From Alphaproteobacteria bacterium (lineage in GTDB: Bacteria; Pseudomonadota; Alphaproteobacteria; Micavibrionales; Micavibrionaceae), in the NCBI GenBank assembly GCA_030424975.1, contig JAUHVY010000002.1:868001-932000 (forward strand): a DNA stretch of 64,000 bases, in the 5' to 3' direction. The translations under genes were made by a program, and so were the position numbers. The notes under the pieces are model-generated. The model had not been told where the DNA came from. It searched no databases and saw only the letters and a list, made by a program, of their open reading frames with translations. Position 1 is the stretch's first letter. Every line of letters starts with the position of its first letter. This document shows, piece by piece, positions 1-8,745 of this stretch.

Positions 1-297
1 AATAAAGGCCAGGTTGTGGCTTGCGAGGATAAGGATACATTGCTTGGCCGTATCGAGGGTAAAGAGATTACCTTTGTACTGGATCGTGATCTTGATACTT
101 TGCCTGACGCCATGAGTGGTTTTTGTGCAGAAATTAAGAAAAAGCGCAAACTGGTTGTGCGGTATAACCCCAATGAAACCAATGTGCAAGCCATCATAGA
201 GGCCTTGCAATCTGCGGGATTGGGTATTGCAGATATCACGACGGATCAAAGTGATCTTGAGGATGTTTTCTTACAGCTCACAAGCAGTGCCGCGTAA
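1..297 (+). CDS. ABC transporter ATP-binding protein, C-terminal end (partial)
   Basis: The reading frame is open from base 1 and ends at a TAA at 295-297, so the gene starts left of the window. The 98 visible residues contain no Walker motifs. They resemble the C-terminal regulatory tail that follows the nucleotide-binding domain in ABC-2 type exporters, ending in the usual pattern of I-T-T-D-Q-S-D-L-E-D-V-F-L followed by L-T. In that family the ATPase drives a separate membrane permease. No permease follows directly, so its partner probably lies upstream. The assignment rests on the tail motif alone. Confidence 0.75.
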   Translation, partial: NKGQVVACEDKDTLLGRIEGKEITFVLDRDLDTLPDAMSGFCAEIKKKRKLVVRYNPNETNVQAIIEALQSAGLGIADITTDQSDLEDVFLQLTSSAA

Positions 298-491
298 TTT
301 TATTTCACTTTCGGTTTGATTGAATCATGTAAATATGGTTGAATAAACCTATTAAGCAAAAGTGTTGTGTTCGTCTGTGTAGATCTCGCGTGTATTCCTA
401 GTCGCGCGCGTTTGGCATGATTAAAGGGTTATTCCTTTTTGACGAAAATGAGTGGTTTTAAGTTTCCTAGGTTTAAAGAAACTCATGAATT
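298..491 (+). other. Untranslated stretch ending in a terminator
   Basis: About 195 bases separate the ABC ATPase stop from a strong terminator. I see no convincing coding region: the longest candidate with an ATG near 418 gives 14 residues. It may be a long 3' untranslated region or hold a small RNA, but no known RNA family is recognisable by eye. Confidence 0.3.
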
Positions 492-523
492 GCGCCCGGT
501 ATCGTTTTACCGGGTGCTTTTTT
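492..523 (+). terminator. Rho-independent terminator
   Basis: A 10-bp stem (492-501 with 508-517, one G-T pair) closes a 6-base loop and is followed by six T at 518-523. It would end transcription coming from the ABC ATPase side. Confidence 0.75.
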
Positions 524-533
524 ATGGGCTAAT

Positions 534-1082
534 TTATTTTATGCGCTTAAAGCTGGCGCTGCAGGTTTTATCAGGAATGAGGTACACGGTTGCGCTGTAG
601 GTATATCCATCGGAGCTTCTCTTGCTTGCGCCAAAATTTCCCGTTGTCCTTCCGAAATTATCCGTGAAGCATGGTTGTTTTTGGTCATCTTTGTTGCAGT
701 ACTCAGCAATGATTTTTTTAGATATGCCGCAATAAGAGAAGTTGGAAACATTCCCGATGCCGATTTCAATCGGCAAGGCGTTTTCATCAATGGGCCTGTC
801 TTGCATGTGTTTACCGAGGGAGCGCGCGGCATGCGTGACGGTGATGTGTATATCCGAACCACGTGCAACGCAAGACGTCCCTTTGCAGGTCGGGGTGTAA
901 CCCTGTGCGCGAAGTTTTTGTAATATTTCCCCCATCGTCATCGTCAACTTAATGCCCATCATTTCGATATCTTTTACGGTCATTAATTTTTCGGGATCTT
1001 CACCGTTATATTTGGCGTGTCCTTGCGCGGGAAGTGCTATGAAGAATGCCATGCTCAGGATGTATAGAGTAATATTTTTCAT
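534..1082 (-). CDS. Secreted protein of unknown function
   Basis: A 182-residue protein with a clear signal peptide: a short basic start, a hydrophobic core (residues 6-18) and a likely cleavage after A-Q-G-H-A near residue 23. The mature part has six cysteines, including C-K-G-T-S-C near residues 62-67, which suits a disulphide-bonded periplasmic protein. I recognise no family. It is convergent with the terminator at 492-523 and divergent from the secreted protein at 1165. Confidence 0.7.
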   Translation of the reverse strand: MKNITLYILSMAFFIALPAQGHAKYNGEDPEKLMTVKDIEMMGIKLTMTMGEILQKLRAQGYTPTCKGTSCVARGSDIHITVTHAARSLGKHMQDRPIDENALPIEIGIGNVSNFSYCGISKKIIAEYCNKDDQKQPCFTDNFGRTTGNFGASKRSSDGYTYSATVYLIPDKTCSASFKRIK

Positions 1083-1164
1083 TTAAAAAAAGCTTCATAT
1101 TATTTGTTCTGAATTGTATGGTTTTTTATACAACTATATGGATATTCTTTCTAGGGGGGGCTAA

Positions 1165-1962
1165 ATGAAACGCAATGTATTTCTGGTGATGTTATTATTA
1201 TCTTGTTCTGCTGAGGTAAAAGCAAAAACAGCGGATGAGCATTTTCAAGATGTAGTTGCAAGGGTGCAAAGCGCCGATGGTAGCAAACTATCCTATATGG
1301 GGGTATATCCCGGAATTACGCGCGAGGCAGCTTTGGTACAGGCAAAGGCAGGCGATAAGGTTATTGCCGCGCATGAAGACCCCGCAACGAAAGGGATGTT
1401 CTCATACCACATGGACAGCCCCAAAAGGCAAATTCAAATCTCATTCCCTGATTTCGGTCAAGATGTACCGGAAACGCGAGGGGCTTCTGAAATCAGGTCA
1501 CATTTGGTAATCGTAAAACGAATCGCGCCGCAAAACGCGATGTTTGATAAGGATGTCATTCTTTCTGAAATTAAATCTGAATTGGGTGAGCCTGATTATG
1601 CAGAAAATAAAGGCGTGATGCATAGCTTTTATTATGGGTATTATCTGAAAGGCAGCAATAAAAGTCTGTATTTAAAATGCATGGATGAGTTCAAGGTTAA
1701 TAATCCCGGCGCGCGTCCGCCAAGTACACTTGGCAATGTCTTTTCAAAAATGATTACTCCTGAAACGATCGGGTTTGTCATGGAAACATGCCCTGATACG
1801 ATTGAATTTTACAAGGATGAAAAGGTAAAACAGCTATCTCCGTGGGTTTGGATTCAATTTAACGAAAGTAAGCGTGATATGAATGTGACTATGAATTACC
1901 TTGGTGAGGAATATTTATCATCCCATAAAAAACACGGGCCGCTATACGTTGAAAACCCGTAA
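1165..1962 (+). CDS. Secreted protein of unknown function
   Basis: A 265-residue protein with an N-terminal signal sequence (hydrophobic residues 5-14). A cysteine at residue 14 sits in L-L-S-C, so it could be a lipoprotein, although the lipobox is atypical; cleavage after A-K-A near 21 is the alternative. A purine-rich stretch (AGGGGGGG) lies just before the ATG. The mature part contains G-V-Y-P-G-I-T-R-E-A, a pattern seen in periplasmic proteins that sense small signals, but I cannot name a family. Confidence 0.7.
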   Translation: MKRNVFLVMLLLSCSAEVKAKTADEHFQDVVARVQSADGSKLSYMGVYPGITREAALVQAKAGDKVIAAHEDPATKGMFSYHMDSPKRQIQISFPDFGQDVPETRGASEIRSHLVIVKRIAPQNAMFDKDVILSEIKSELGEPDYAENKGVMHSFYYGYYLKGSNKSLYLKCMDEFKVNNPGARPPSTLGNVFSKMITPETIGFVMETCPDTIEFYKDEKVKQLSPWVWIQFNESKRDMNVTMNYLGEEYLSSHKKHGPLYVENP

Positions 1963-2057
1963 GGTTTTGATTTTCAATATGGATAACGTTTGTAAAACCG
2001 GCTGACTGAGATTATATCGGATGTTTATTTGCGCTATAGTGGTTGAGCTTATTATGT

Positions 2058-3050
2058 ATGGTGAAAATATTGATTACGGTTTCTAACCTATCTTTTGAAT
2101 ATGATGGCAAAACGGTTTTGCATGACGTGTCCTTTGAGGTCGCGGAAAATAGCGTTGTCGCATTAGTCGGGCCGAACGGTGCAGGTAAAACAACGTTGAT
2201 GCGATGTTTGTCTGCATTGCATGTTCCTGTCAGCGGTAGAATTAAAATTGATGGCATTGATGCGCTGGAAAACCCGCGAGAGGTGCATCGACGCACGGGG
2301 TATTTATCTGATTTTTTTGGTTTATATGATGGTTTGACGGTACGTCAGAGCTTGGCTCATATGGCGGGCTGTCAATATATTCCGTCAAAAGAAATCAATG
2401 CACGCGTTGATGAGGTGATGAAGCTTACAGGTCTTACATCTTATGCTGATTCGCTATGTTCTACATTGTCGCGAGGGTATAGGCAGCGCGTCGGCGTTGG
2501 GTTGGCGATTATACACATGCCAAAGGTTTTGATTTTAGATGAACCGGCATCAGGCATGGATCCTGAGGCGCGCATCGCTTTATCGGAATTAATACGCGAC
2601 CTACAGGCGCAAGGTATGACGATTATCGTTTCATCGCATATTCTGGCCGAGCTTGAAGATTACTGTACGGATATGCTTGTCATCCGACAGGGGTGCGTGA
2701 GAGAGCATCTTGTGCATGAAGAGCATAAAAAGCAGGAAATGCTCGGTATTTTGGTCAAATCCACCGGCGATGTAAAGGCGCTGGAACATTATTTAAACGA
2801 GCACGAACACTTATCGACCGTCGAGCGTGAAGGTGAAAACGGGTTTTCGTTTATGGTCGCGGGGAATGAAGAACAGGCTGCGAGTATTTTGCAGGATATG
2901 ATTTCCCAAAAATTACCTGTTTTTAGTTTTGAAGTGAAAAAGAAAAGCCTGCAAAAAGCGTATATGGATTTGGCGCGCGAAGATGTTGATAGTGAAGCGC
3001 CCCCCGACACAAAAGGAAAATCAAAGAAAAAGGGCAGGGCAAAGCGATGA
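2058..3050 (+). CDS. ABC transporter ATP-binding protein
   Basis: A complete ABC-2 type ATPase of about 330 residues. Walker A is G-P-N-G-A-G-K-T-T, the signature motif is the variant L-S-R-G-Y-R-Q-R, Walker B is V-L-I-L-D-E-P, and the H-loop is S-S-H-I-L. A C-terminal regulatory region ends in a lysine-rich tail (K-G-K-S-K-K-K-G-R). I chose the ATG at 2058; the frame is open to a TTG at 2043, and no ribosome-binding site is convincing for either. The stop overlaps the start of the permease gene at 3047 by ATGA, so the two are translationally coupled and form one exporter. The substrate is unknown. Confidence 0.9.
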   Translation: MVKILITVSNLSFEYDGKTVLHDVSFEVAENSVVALVGPNGAGKTTLMRCLSALHVPVSGRIKIDGIDALENPREVHRRTGYLSDFFGLYDGLTVRQSLAHMAGCQYIPSKEINARVDEVMKLTGLTSYADSLCSTLSRGYRQRVGVGLAIIHMPKVLILDEPASGMDPEARIALSELIRDLQAQGMTIIVSSHILAELEDYCTDMLVIRQGCVREHLVHEEHKKQEMLGILVKSTGDVKALEHYLNEHEHLSTVEREGENGFSFMVAGNEEQAASILQDMISQKLPVFSFEVKKKSLQKAYMDLAREDVDSEAPPDTKGKSKKKGRAKR

Positions 3051-4636
3051 ATATATTAGGGCCTGAATTCAAACGTTATTGCTGGATGCGCTTCTCACAG
3101 TTCAGTACATTTATTGTCTTGATCCTGATTGCAGTATGTTTGGGGCTTATATACGTATCTTATCTGGTTGAATTAGAATCTGTTTCAGCAGATCGTATGC
3201 ACTACAATGAGCAAAATTTGGTTTATCCTGATTTTCATTGGAGTGTCGGGGCATACTATCTTTTTGCGCCGATTTTGTTTTTTGTCGCCTATCTATATGG
3301 CGCACTAGAAGCCGCAACAAGTTTCTCCACAGAACGGAGCGGTAAAACATGGGATTGGAAAAAAATTTCCGCTATTCGGCCCATTCACTTAATGCTTGGT
3401 AAGCTCTTTGGTTCCACCAGCTATGTTTGGTATATTACCTTACTGTTACTGCCGATTGTTTTGTACGGATATGCACATTTGCATGAAGATATATATCGTT
3501 GGACGAAGCCCGTAAACGTACCAACATCAATAGATCAATATCCTGATTGGCTGGATATTTGTAAATTGGCTTTTGTCATCATTGTTCCTGCTTTCTTAAC
3601 GCATCTGATCGCAACCTTTGGCAGTTTGCAAAATATGGTCTATGGTAAAAAAAATTCCCTTATAATTACTATTATCTCTGCCGGGTTGGGTGTTTATCTG
3701 CATAGATTTTTGACATCTGTCTTAAGCATTAAACTCTATAGTGAGTTTTTCGGTTTCAAGGTTCTGAATAAAATGAATTACGATGGCGCAACGGCGGAAT
3801 GGTTCGGTCATAACTTTCAAGCAATTCCCTTTATATTGTTAACGCTGTTGTATTTGTTTATTTGCTTGAGTGTTGCGTTATACCGCTTGTGCAGAAGGGA
3901 ATTGAATTTTCAATCGTTTCCCTTTTTCGCGTTACTTTTTTATGCCTCTCTATCGGCTTATGTGACCGGGTTTTTTGTTAACTCTGTTCCTAACGAAAAT
4001 GTGAGCGGTTTGTTTAAGGGTTTTGCACAAAAAAATGGAATTGAATTGTATATGGTGTTTATGCCGACATATATCATCTTTCTGGGGGTTACCGTTAAAT
4101 CACTTTGGTATATGGGCGATAGAATTGGTGATTATCAACGATTCATAATGGCGTTAAAGCGTAAAAATTTAAAACGCACATTAGAGAATGTTCCGATGTG
4201 GATGTTTACCGCGCCGGTTGTGCTAGCCACAATTTTACTCTGGTGTTTCACAGCAGGGGAGGCGTTCGATGTATCCCTTAGTGTTTTGTTTTTTTCTATC
4301 ATAGCCTTTATCATGCGTGATGCCTTGGCACTTCACATTTTATCGCTTGGTGATCGTTTCAAACGCGGTGGTTTATTGTTCGTTGTTTATATCGTTTTTG
4401 CCTATGCAATTTTACCATATGCGCAATGGTCAATTATGGAACTCGTGAATGGGGGGAGTGATACAAAAAGCTGGGCTCAGGTTGTTTTTGGCAATCCGTC
4501 TATGTATTTTCCAACAAATAATAATTCAGTTGCTCTCGGCTTGGTGCCAATTGCCATACAGGTTACCATCGCGACCTACATATTATGGCGCGTATTAAAA
4601 CCGTATCGGGCTTCGCCAGAATTGAAAACGGCATAG
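3047..4636 (+). CDS. ABC transporter permease
   Basis: A 529-residue integral membrane protein with about ten hydrophobic segments; the first spans residues 19-40. Large soluble loops lie between segments 1 and 2 and near residues 145-165. It overlaps the ATPase gene by ATGA, which marks it as its membrane partner. The fold resembles ABC-2 type permeases, but the sequence gives no named subfamily and no substrate. A gap of about 110 bases separates it from the tRNA-Arg gene. Confidence 0.8.
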   Translation: MNILGPEFKRYCWMRFSQFSTFIVLILIAVCLGLIYVSYLVELESVSADRMHYNEQNLVYPDFHWSVGAYYLFAPILFFVAYLYGALEAATSFSTERSGKTWDWKKISAIRPIHLMLGKLFGSTSYVWYITLLLLPIVLYGYAHLHEDIYRWTKPVNVPTSIDQYPDWLDICKLAFVIIVPAFLTHLIATFGSLQNMVYGKKNSLIITIISAGLGVYLHRFLTSVLSIKLYSEFFGFKVLNKMNYDGATAEWFGHNFQAIPFILLTLLYLFICLSVALYRLCRRELNFQSFPFFALLFYASLSAYVTGFFVNSVPNENVSGLFKGFAQKNGIELYMVFMPTYIIFLGVTVKSLWYMGDRIGDYQRFIMALKRKNLKRTLENVPMWMFTAPVVLATILLWCFTAGEAFDVSLSVLFFSIIAFIMRDALALHILSLGDRFKRGGLLFVVYIVFAYAILPYAQWSIMELVNGGSDTKSWAQVVFGNPSMYFPTNNNSVALGLVPIAIQVTIATYILWRVLKPYRASPELKTA

Positions 4637-4745
4637 GGACTTTTGCGTCTATTTTGGGCATAGTCGTGATTATGTGGTTTTGTTTCATGGCTTGCGTAAT
4701 GGAGCCGAAGCGATTAAAACAACAGATCATAGACAAGTTTTTTAT

Positions 4746-4821
4746 GCGCCCGTAGCTCAGGGGATAGAGCACCAGTTTCCGGAGCTGGGTGTCGCAGGTT
4801 CGAATCCTGCCGGGCGCGCCA
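4746..4821 (+). tRNA. tRNA-Arg (anticodon CCG)
   Basis: A full cloverleaf reads by eye: acceptor stem 4746-4752 with 4811-4817 (seven pairs), D stem GCTC/GAGC, anticodon stem 4772-4776 with 4784-4788, loop TTCCGGA giving anticodon CCG at 4779-4781, T stem 4794-4798 with 4806-4810, discriminator G at 4818, and an encoded CCA at 4819-4821. The 3' end is the integration target of the adjacent island: its last nine bases are repeated at 12392-12400. Confidence 0.96.
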
Positions 4822-6343
4822 TTTCATACTCACCACCCTTAAGCTGCTGCAAAACCGTTACTGGAAGCGCTGTTCGGGCGGTTCGAAAACCCTCATTTCT
4901 CTGGTAGGGTAATTTCTCCGAAAACACCAATCTACACACTAATCTCTTGTCTTCTAAGCTGTCGGAAGTCCACAGCCTGTGCGGGTTTGAAAGAAACTCC
5001 ATAGCGGTTCGAAACGTTTCGTCAAAATCGGCTAAAGGACGCCCGCAATTTTGGATTTTTTCCTGTAAAATGATCTTTTGCCCTTCGAGTTTTTCGATTT
5101 TTTGTTCATAGGCTGAAATCACACTCAGATTTTCCGTTTCCACAATCCTGTCTAGGAATTGCTCTACGCGCACATCAATTTTAGAAAGCTCATTTTTCAA
5201 GAGAAGCGCATCATCTTTATTCTGGTTCTGGCGATCATTCCAAAGGTCACGGAACATATCCATTGCGGTGAAGAATAGCTCTTGTGACGGTTTAAGCTCC
5301 AAGAGCAATTCTTCAAACTCTGCTTCGACCTGTTCTTTACGGATAGATTTGCGAAACTCATCACAGCCTTTCGTAAAGCAATAGTAATAAGGATATCGCG
5401 CTGTGCGTCCCTTAGACCAGCAGGCGGTCATAGGCTCGCCGCAGCAGTGGCAGGTGATAAAACCCCGCAGCGGGAAATCATCGCTTATATCGGCGCGTGC
5501 TGGCGCTTTTGCTTGTCCGCTCATACGCTCTTGAATGGCTTGGTATGTGGCAAAGCTGATTAACGGCTCATGCTTTGCAGGATGCATGGAGATATTCCAT
5601 TTCTTCACGTTGATATATCCCGCGTATAAAACTTGGGTCAGCATGTTTTGAATGCGTTGATAATGGACTTCACCGCTTTTATCTCTTGGGAAGTGGTGAT
5701 GGGATTCCAAAAAGCGTTTTACTTCGCCTTGTGATTCAAATCTGCCTGAGGCGTAACCTTCAAGCGCTTCGGTGACGATAGAGGCGGTTGCTTTATCTTT
5801 TACAAGTACGCGCCCTGTATGGCCTTTAACGCTCGCGAATTTATAACCTACTGGCGGGTTAAATGCCCAATAGCCATTCATGACGCGGGCATGCATTCGG
5901 TTCTTGGTTTGCTCTGCGTTCTTTTGGCGCTGGTGCTGCGATACGCTGGCCAAAAGGTTTTCAACGAGGACAGAGTCGGAATCTTCTCCAAACTCAATGG
6001 AGGGGCTTTCCAGCTTGCCGCCCGCATCGCTTATGGCTGTGCGCAGGTGAATATGTGCATCAAGGCCACGGGCAAGGCGGCTGATATCATCAATGATGAC
6101 AATGTGCGTTTGTTGTTTCTTGTGGGATTTTAAAAACTTGAGCATGTCTTGCATCGCGGGGCGGTTAATCATGCTCCCGTATATGCCTTCATCTTTAAAC
6201 ACTTCCGCGACTTCATAGCCCTTTAGTTTGGCGAAGTCGCGGCAGCGTGTTTCTTGGGAGCCGAGACCATCACCTTTTTGCACTTGTTTCTGGCTGGATA
6301 CGCGGCAGTAAATTACGGCTTTCATGGCTCGGCTTTTGGTCAT
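4757..6343 (-). CDS. Large serine recombinase (island integrase)
   Basis: A 528-residue large serine recombinase. The N-terminal resolvase domain begins A-V-I-Y-C-R-V-S-S with the nucleophile serine at about residue 16. A recombinase domain follows near residues 165-290, then a zinc ribbon with C-H-C-C near 315 and a paired cysteine near 340, then a coiled-coil arm near 390-445. This family integrates mobile elements at short att sites. The start is the ATG at 6343, overlapping the upstream small gene by ATGA; the frame extends further upstream but lacks support. The last ~20 codons and the TGA stop lie in the antisense strand of tRNA-Arg, so the element's integrase gene ends inside its own target. 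Confidence 0.92.
   Translation of the reverse strand: MTKSRAMKAVIYCRVSSQKQVQKGDGLGSQETRCRDFAKLKGYEVAEVFKDEGIYGSMINRPAMQDMLKFLKSHKKQQTHIVIIDDISRLARGLDAHIHLRTAISDAGGKLESPSIEFGEDSDSVLVENLLASVSQHQRQKNAEQTKNRMHARVMNGYWAFNPPVGYKFASVKGHTGRVLVKDKATASIVTEALEGYASGRFESQGEVKRFLESHHHFPRDKSGEVHYQRIQNMLTQVLYAGYINVKKWNISMHPAKHEPLISFATYQAIQERMSGQAKAPARADISDDFPLRGFITCHCCGEPMTACWSKGRTARYPYYYCFTKGCDEFRKSIRKEQVEAEFEELLLELKPSQELFFTAMDMFRDLWNDRQNQNKDDALLLKNELSKIDVRVEQFLDRIVETENLSVISAYEQKIEKLEGQKIILQEKIQNCGRPLADFDETFRTAMEFLSNPHRLWTSDSLEDKRLVCRLVFSEKLPYQRNEGFRTARTALPVTVLQQLKGGEYEMARPAGFEPATPSSGNWCSIP
4813..4930. repeat. Left direct repeat / attachment site at tRNA-Arg
   Basis: It starts with GGCGCGCCA, the last bases of tRNA-Arg including CCA, and runs on through the 3' end of the recombinase gene. 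It is matched by 12392-12509 with four mismatches. The shared nine-base tRNA end is the likely crossover core. Confidence 0.85.
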
Positions 6344-6582
6344 GGGCGAATATCTCCATCGGATAGTTGAGGGCTTGGGGTTGATTCTATGCATTTGGTG
6401 GAATCGTGTAAATCGCTAAATTCTTTTTTATCGCGACATTGTTGCAATGGATGAACACCAAAAGCACGATCTACGAAACTTTGCATGATGTGCCAAAGAT
6501 CGTGGATGAGTTCGATCTTTTGTTCGCGAGTTAAATCCATGCCGTCTAACATGGGAAGGTATTTGTTGATGTCTGGTTTCAT
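6340..6582 (-). CDS. Small conserved protein upstream of the recombinase
   Basis: An 80-residue soluble protein rich in acidic and aromatic residues, with K-Y-L-P-M-L-D-G and L-T-R-E-Q-K-I-E-L-I-H near its start. I recall similar small proteins directly upstream of recombinases in other alphaproteobacteria, but their role is unknown to me. The ATG at 6582 is preceded by AAGGAG at good spacing, which rules out the longer upstream frame. Its stop overlaps the recombinase start (ATGA), so the two are coupled; an accessory or regulatory role in recombination is a guess. Confidence 0.8.
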   Translation of the reverse strand: MKPDINKYLPMLDGMDLTREQKIELIHDLWHIMQSFVDRAFGVHPLQQCRDKKEFSDLHDSTKCIESTPSPQLSDGDIRP

Positions 6583-6661
6583 GGCGGCTTCTCCTTGTCG
6601 GTTGCGGTGACAAGTTAAATTTACCATCGGGTGTACGTGTGGATGGGCGAAGCCCCAAGCC

Positions 6662-6702
6662 AGAGGGATGCAACGGGAGAGCGCAGCGTCTCCCTTGCCA
6701 AG
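6662..6702. repeat. Inverted repeat, left arm (41 bp)
   Basis: A 41-base sequence that occurs again as its exact reverse complement at 7222-7262. Each arm contains its own hairpin (GGGAGA, eight-base loop, TCTCCC). Beyond the perfect part, the symmetry continues imperfectly toward the centre for about 25 bases, where the left side holds a palindrome TTGTATTACAATA. Confidence 0.9.
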
Positions 6703-6770
6703 CGTATTGTATTACAATACACAGCTTGCGTTTCGTCTTAAGTCGCTAAATCGAGACTAAATTTTATCTT

Positions 6771-7085
6771 TTAAGTGGTTTCTAATAATTTGGGGGGAAC
6801 ATCATAACTGGCCGCATATTGTAGCTTTAAACCAGTCGCCTTGAATGCATCAAATGCATCTTGTGGCCATGATTTGTCGCCATCTTCGATAATAGCCACA
6901 TCATAAAATTCACCGTTTACCCAAGGCTCAATTCCTCAGATTTTTACACCTGATTTTTCTGCACGATCTATCACAGTCTGAAACTCGGATTCAGAAAAAT
7001 AATAAATCGTTTCAGTATCAAAGCCTGTGTTTAGGTTTTCCAATCCGTAAAAAAGATTGTTTAGTAGGAATTCTGTTTTATTCAT
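6771..7085 (-). pseudogene. Small gene interrupted by an in-frame TGA
   Basis: Read from the ATG at 7085, a 104-codon frame continues to TAA at 6771-6773 except for one TGA at codon 50 (6936-6938). Both halves look like one acidic protein: first part M-N-K-T-E-F-L-L-N-N, second part containing E-F-Y-D-V-A-I-I-E-D-G-D-K-S-W-P. The frame is kept across the stop, so a single base change is the simplest explanation. I do not recognise the family. It lies between the 41-bp inverted repeats, which may mark it as a small mobile cassette. Confidence 0.6.
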
Positions 7086-7221
7086 ACGTACCCTCAGTGC
7101 GCTAAAAATATTCTGAAATTATGCAGGTTTTATAAGCTTTAAAAAAGGCATTTATTTTTGATTACAGAAGCAGCGCAAGATGTGTGTCGTACTACAAACC
7201 TTCGGTTTTTCGTCAACACAT

Positions 7222-7262
7222 CTTGGCAAGGGAGACGCTGCGCTCTCCCGTTGCATCCCTCT
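7222..7262. repeat. Inverted repeat, right arm (41 bp)
   Basis: Exact reverse complement of 6662-6702. Together the arms enclose about 520 bases with one broken gene, an arrangement like a miniature inverted-repeat element or a paired palindromic repeat. Confidence 0.9.
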
Positions 7263-7341
7263 AATTCTATGTGTGGGGTGCAGCAATAATTTATTTTAAT
7301 CTTTTGTCAGAACATAAATTAATCGACATTTTGCTTAAAGA

Positions 7342-8718
7342 TTATTTTTTATGAACCAAGATAATCCAAAAACATGCGAGAGTGGCTGAGATGAGTGAGG
7401 CAAAAAGAATGCCCGTCTTTGCCGCATCGACCATGTGCGGGGAGTGCTCGAAACTCAGCGTTGCAATAAAAAGCGACATGGTAAAGCCGATTCCGCCGAG
7501 AAATCCTGCTCCTATGACTTCCTTGAACCGCATACCATCCGGCAGTTTTCCGATTTTGAGTTTGAGCCCTGCATAAACCAACAGGGAAACCCCCAGCGGT
7601 TTTCCAATCACAAGCCCCGCAATAATTCCGAGGGTGACTGGCGAGGTTACCGCCGTTGCTATCTCTTGGCCGGAAAGTGGAACGCCAGCATTGAACAGTG
7701 CGAAAAGCGGTAAAACGATAATGCCGATGGGATAAATCAAAAATGTTTCCCAGCGTTGCAACGGGGTTGATGCGGCTCGGATTGTTTCTTCAATATCCGT
7801 AGCCAAAGAATGTTGTCCTTCCGCGCCTAGAATCCGTGAGTCCAGACCAAGCTCATGTCTTTCGCTCTGTCTCGTTTCAAAGATCGATAAGAGCCCCCTG
7901 ATTTCCTGTAAAAAACCTGTCTGTCCCAGCCGTGTGCGCGCCGGAATGGCTACAGCCAGAAGTAGACCCGCTAGCGTAGCATGGACACCTGAATGAAAAA
8001 CAAACAGCCATAATACAAAGCCAAGTAGGCCGTAAACCCAGCCATTACGTACCCCTGCGGTATTTACCATAAACAGAATTGCTAGTGTAAACGCAGCGAG
8101 CAGCAAGGAACCAATTTGGACTTCGTGCGCATAGAAAAGGGAGATAATGGCAATCGCGCCGATATCATCGAAAATGGCCATGGCCGTTAGGAAAATAGAA
8201 ATGCCGTATGACACTTTTCTGGCTAGTAAGGCCAAAACACCGATGGCAAAAGCCGTGTCAGTAGCCATGGGAATAGCCCAGCCGTGTGCCCCTGCAGCAT
8301 CGTGATTTATGGCCCAGTAAATAAGGGCTGGGAAAATCATCCCGCCAAGAGCAGCCAAGATAATCACGCTGATTTGTTGGGGGTGTCTTAACCGTCCTGC
8401 AAGAACCTCGCGTTTCAGTTCAAGTCCGATAAGAAAGAAAAACAAAGCCATCAGGCCGCTGCTTATCCATTCTTTTACGGGCAAGAGAAACTGCCAGTGG
8501 TGAAAAACAACGCCTGTTTCCATTGCAGACAGATTCTTCATAATGCCGGCCCAAGGTGAATTGGCAAGAAAAACAGCCACCACGGTTGCCAGCGCTAATA
8601 AAAGCGCTGCCGTGGTTTGTTTGTAAACGAAGTTTTCAAGAGGGGTAAAAAAACTTTCTATTTTACGTTCAAATAAACTTTGTAGTGTTGGGTCTCTGGG
8701 ATGTTTAGAGTTTCTCAT
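7342..8718 (-). CDS. nhaA: Na+/H+ antiporter NhaA
   Basis: A 458-residue inner-membrane antiporter that exchanges internal Na+ for external protons, used in salt and alkaline stress. It shows the family's ion-binding residues: A-T-D-T-A-F (D154) and F-D-D-I-G-A (D184, D185), and a G-K-P-L-G segment in the late helices that supplies the conserved lysine. It is longer than the ~390-residue E. coli protein; the extra length lies in a soluble loop near residues 270-315, as in many alphaproteobacterial versions. AGAGGTG precedes the ATG. It is island cargo, separated from the response regulator gene upstream. Confidence 0.95.
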   Translation of the reverse strand: MRNSKHPRDPTLQSLFERKIESFFTPLENFVYKQTTAALLLALATVVAVFLANSPWAGIMKNLSAMETGVVFHHWQFLLPVKEWISSGLMALFFFLIGLELKREVLAGRLRHPQQISVIILAALGGMIFPALIYWAINHDAAGAHGWAIPMATDTAFAIGVLALLARKVSYGISIFLTAMAIFDDIGAIAIISLFYAHEVQIGSLLLAAFTLAILFMVNTAGVRNGWVYGLLGFVLWLFVFHSGVHATLAGLLLAVAIPARTRLGQTGFLQEIRGLLSIFETRQSERHELGLDSRILGAEGQHSLATDIEETIRAASTPLQRWETFLIYPIGIIVLPLFALFNAGVPLSGQEIATAVTSPVTLGIIAGLVIGKPLGVSLLVYAGLKLKIGKLPDGMRFKEVIGAGFLGGIGFTMSLFIATLSFEHSPHMVDAAKTGILFASLISATLACFWIILVHKK

Positions 8719-8745
8719 AAAAAAACACCTCTATAGTTCTGAGTG

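Noticed and set aside
4674-4907. Plus-strand frame crossing tRNA-Arg
   Set aside because: It reads through the tRNA and the antisense of the recombinase end; it is a shadow.
6936-6938. TGA as selenocysteine codon
   Set aside because: No SECIS-like hairpin follows and the residue context is not a redox motif; a nonsense mutation is simpler.
7382-7713. Plus-strand frames opposite nhaA
   Set aside because: They overlap the strongly supported nhaA coding region and have no independent support.
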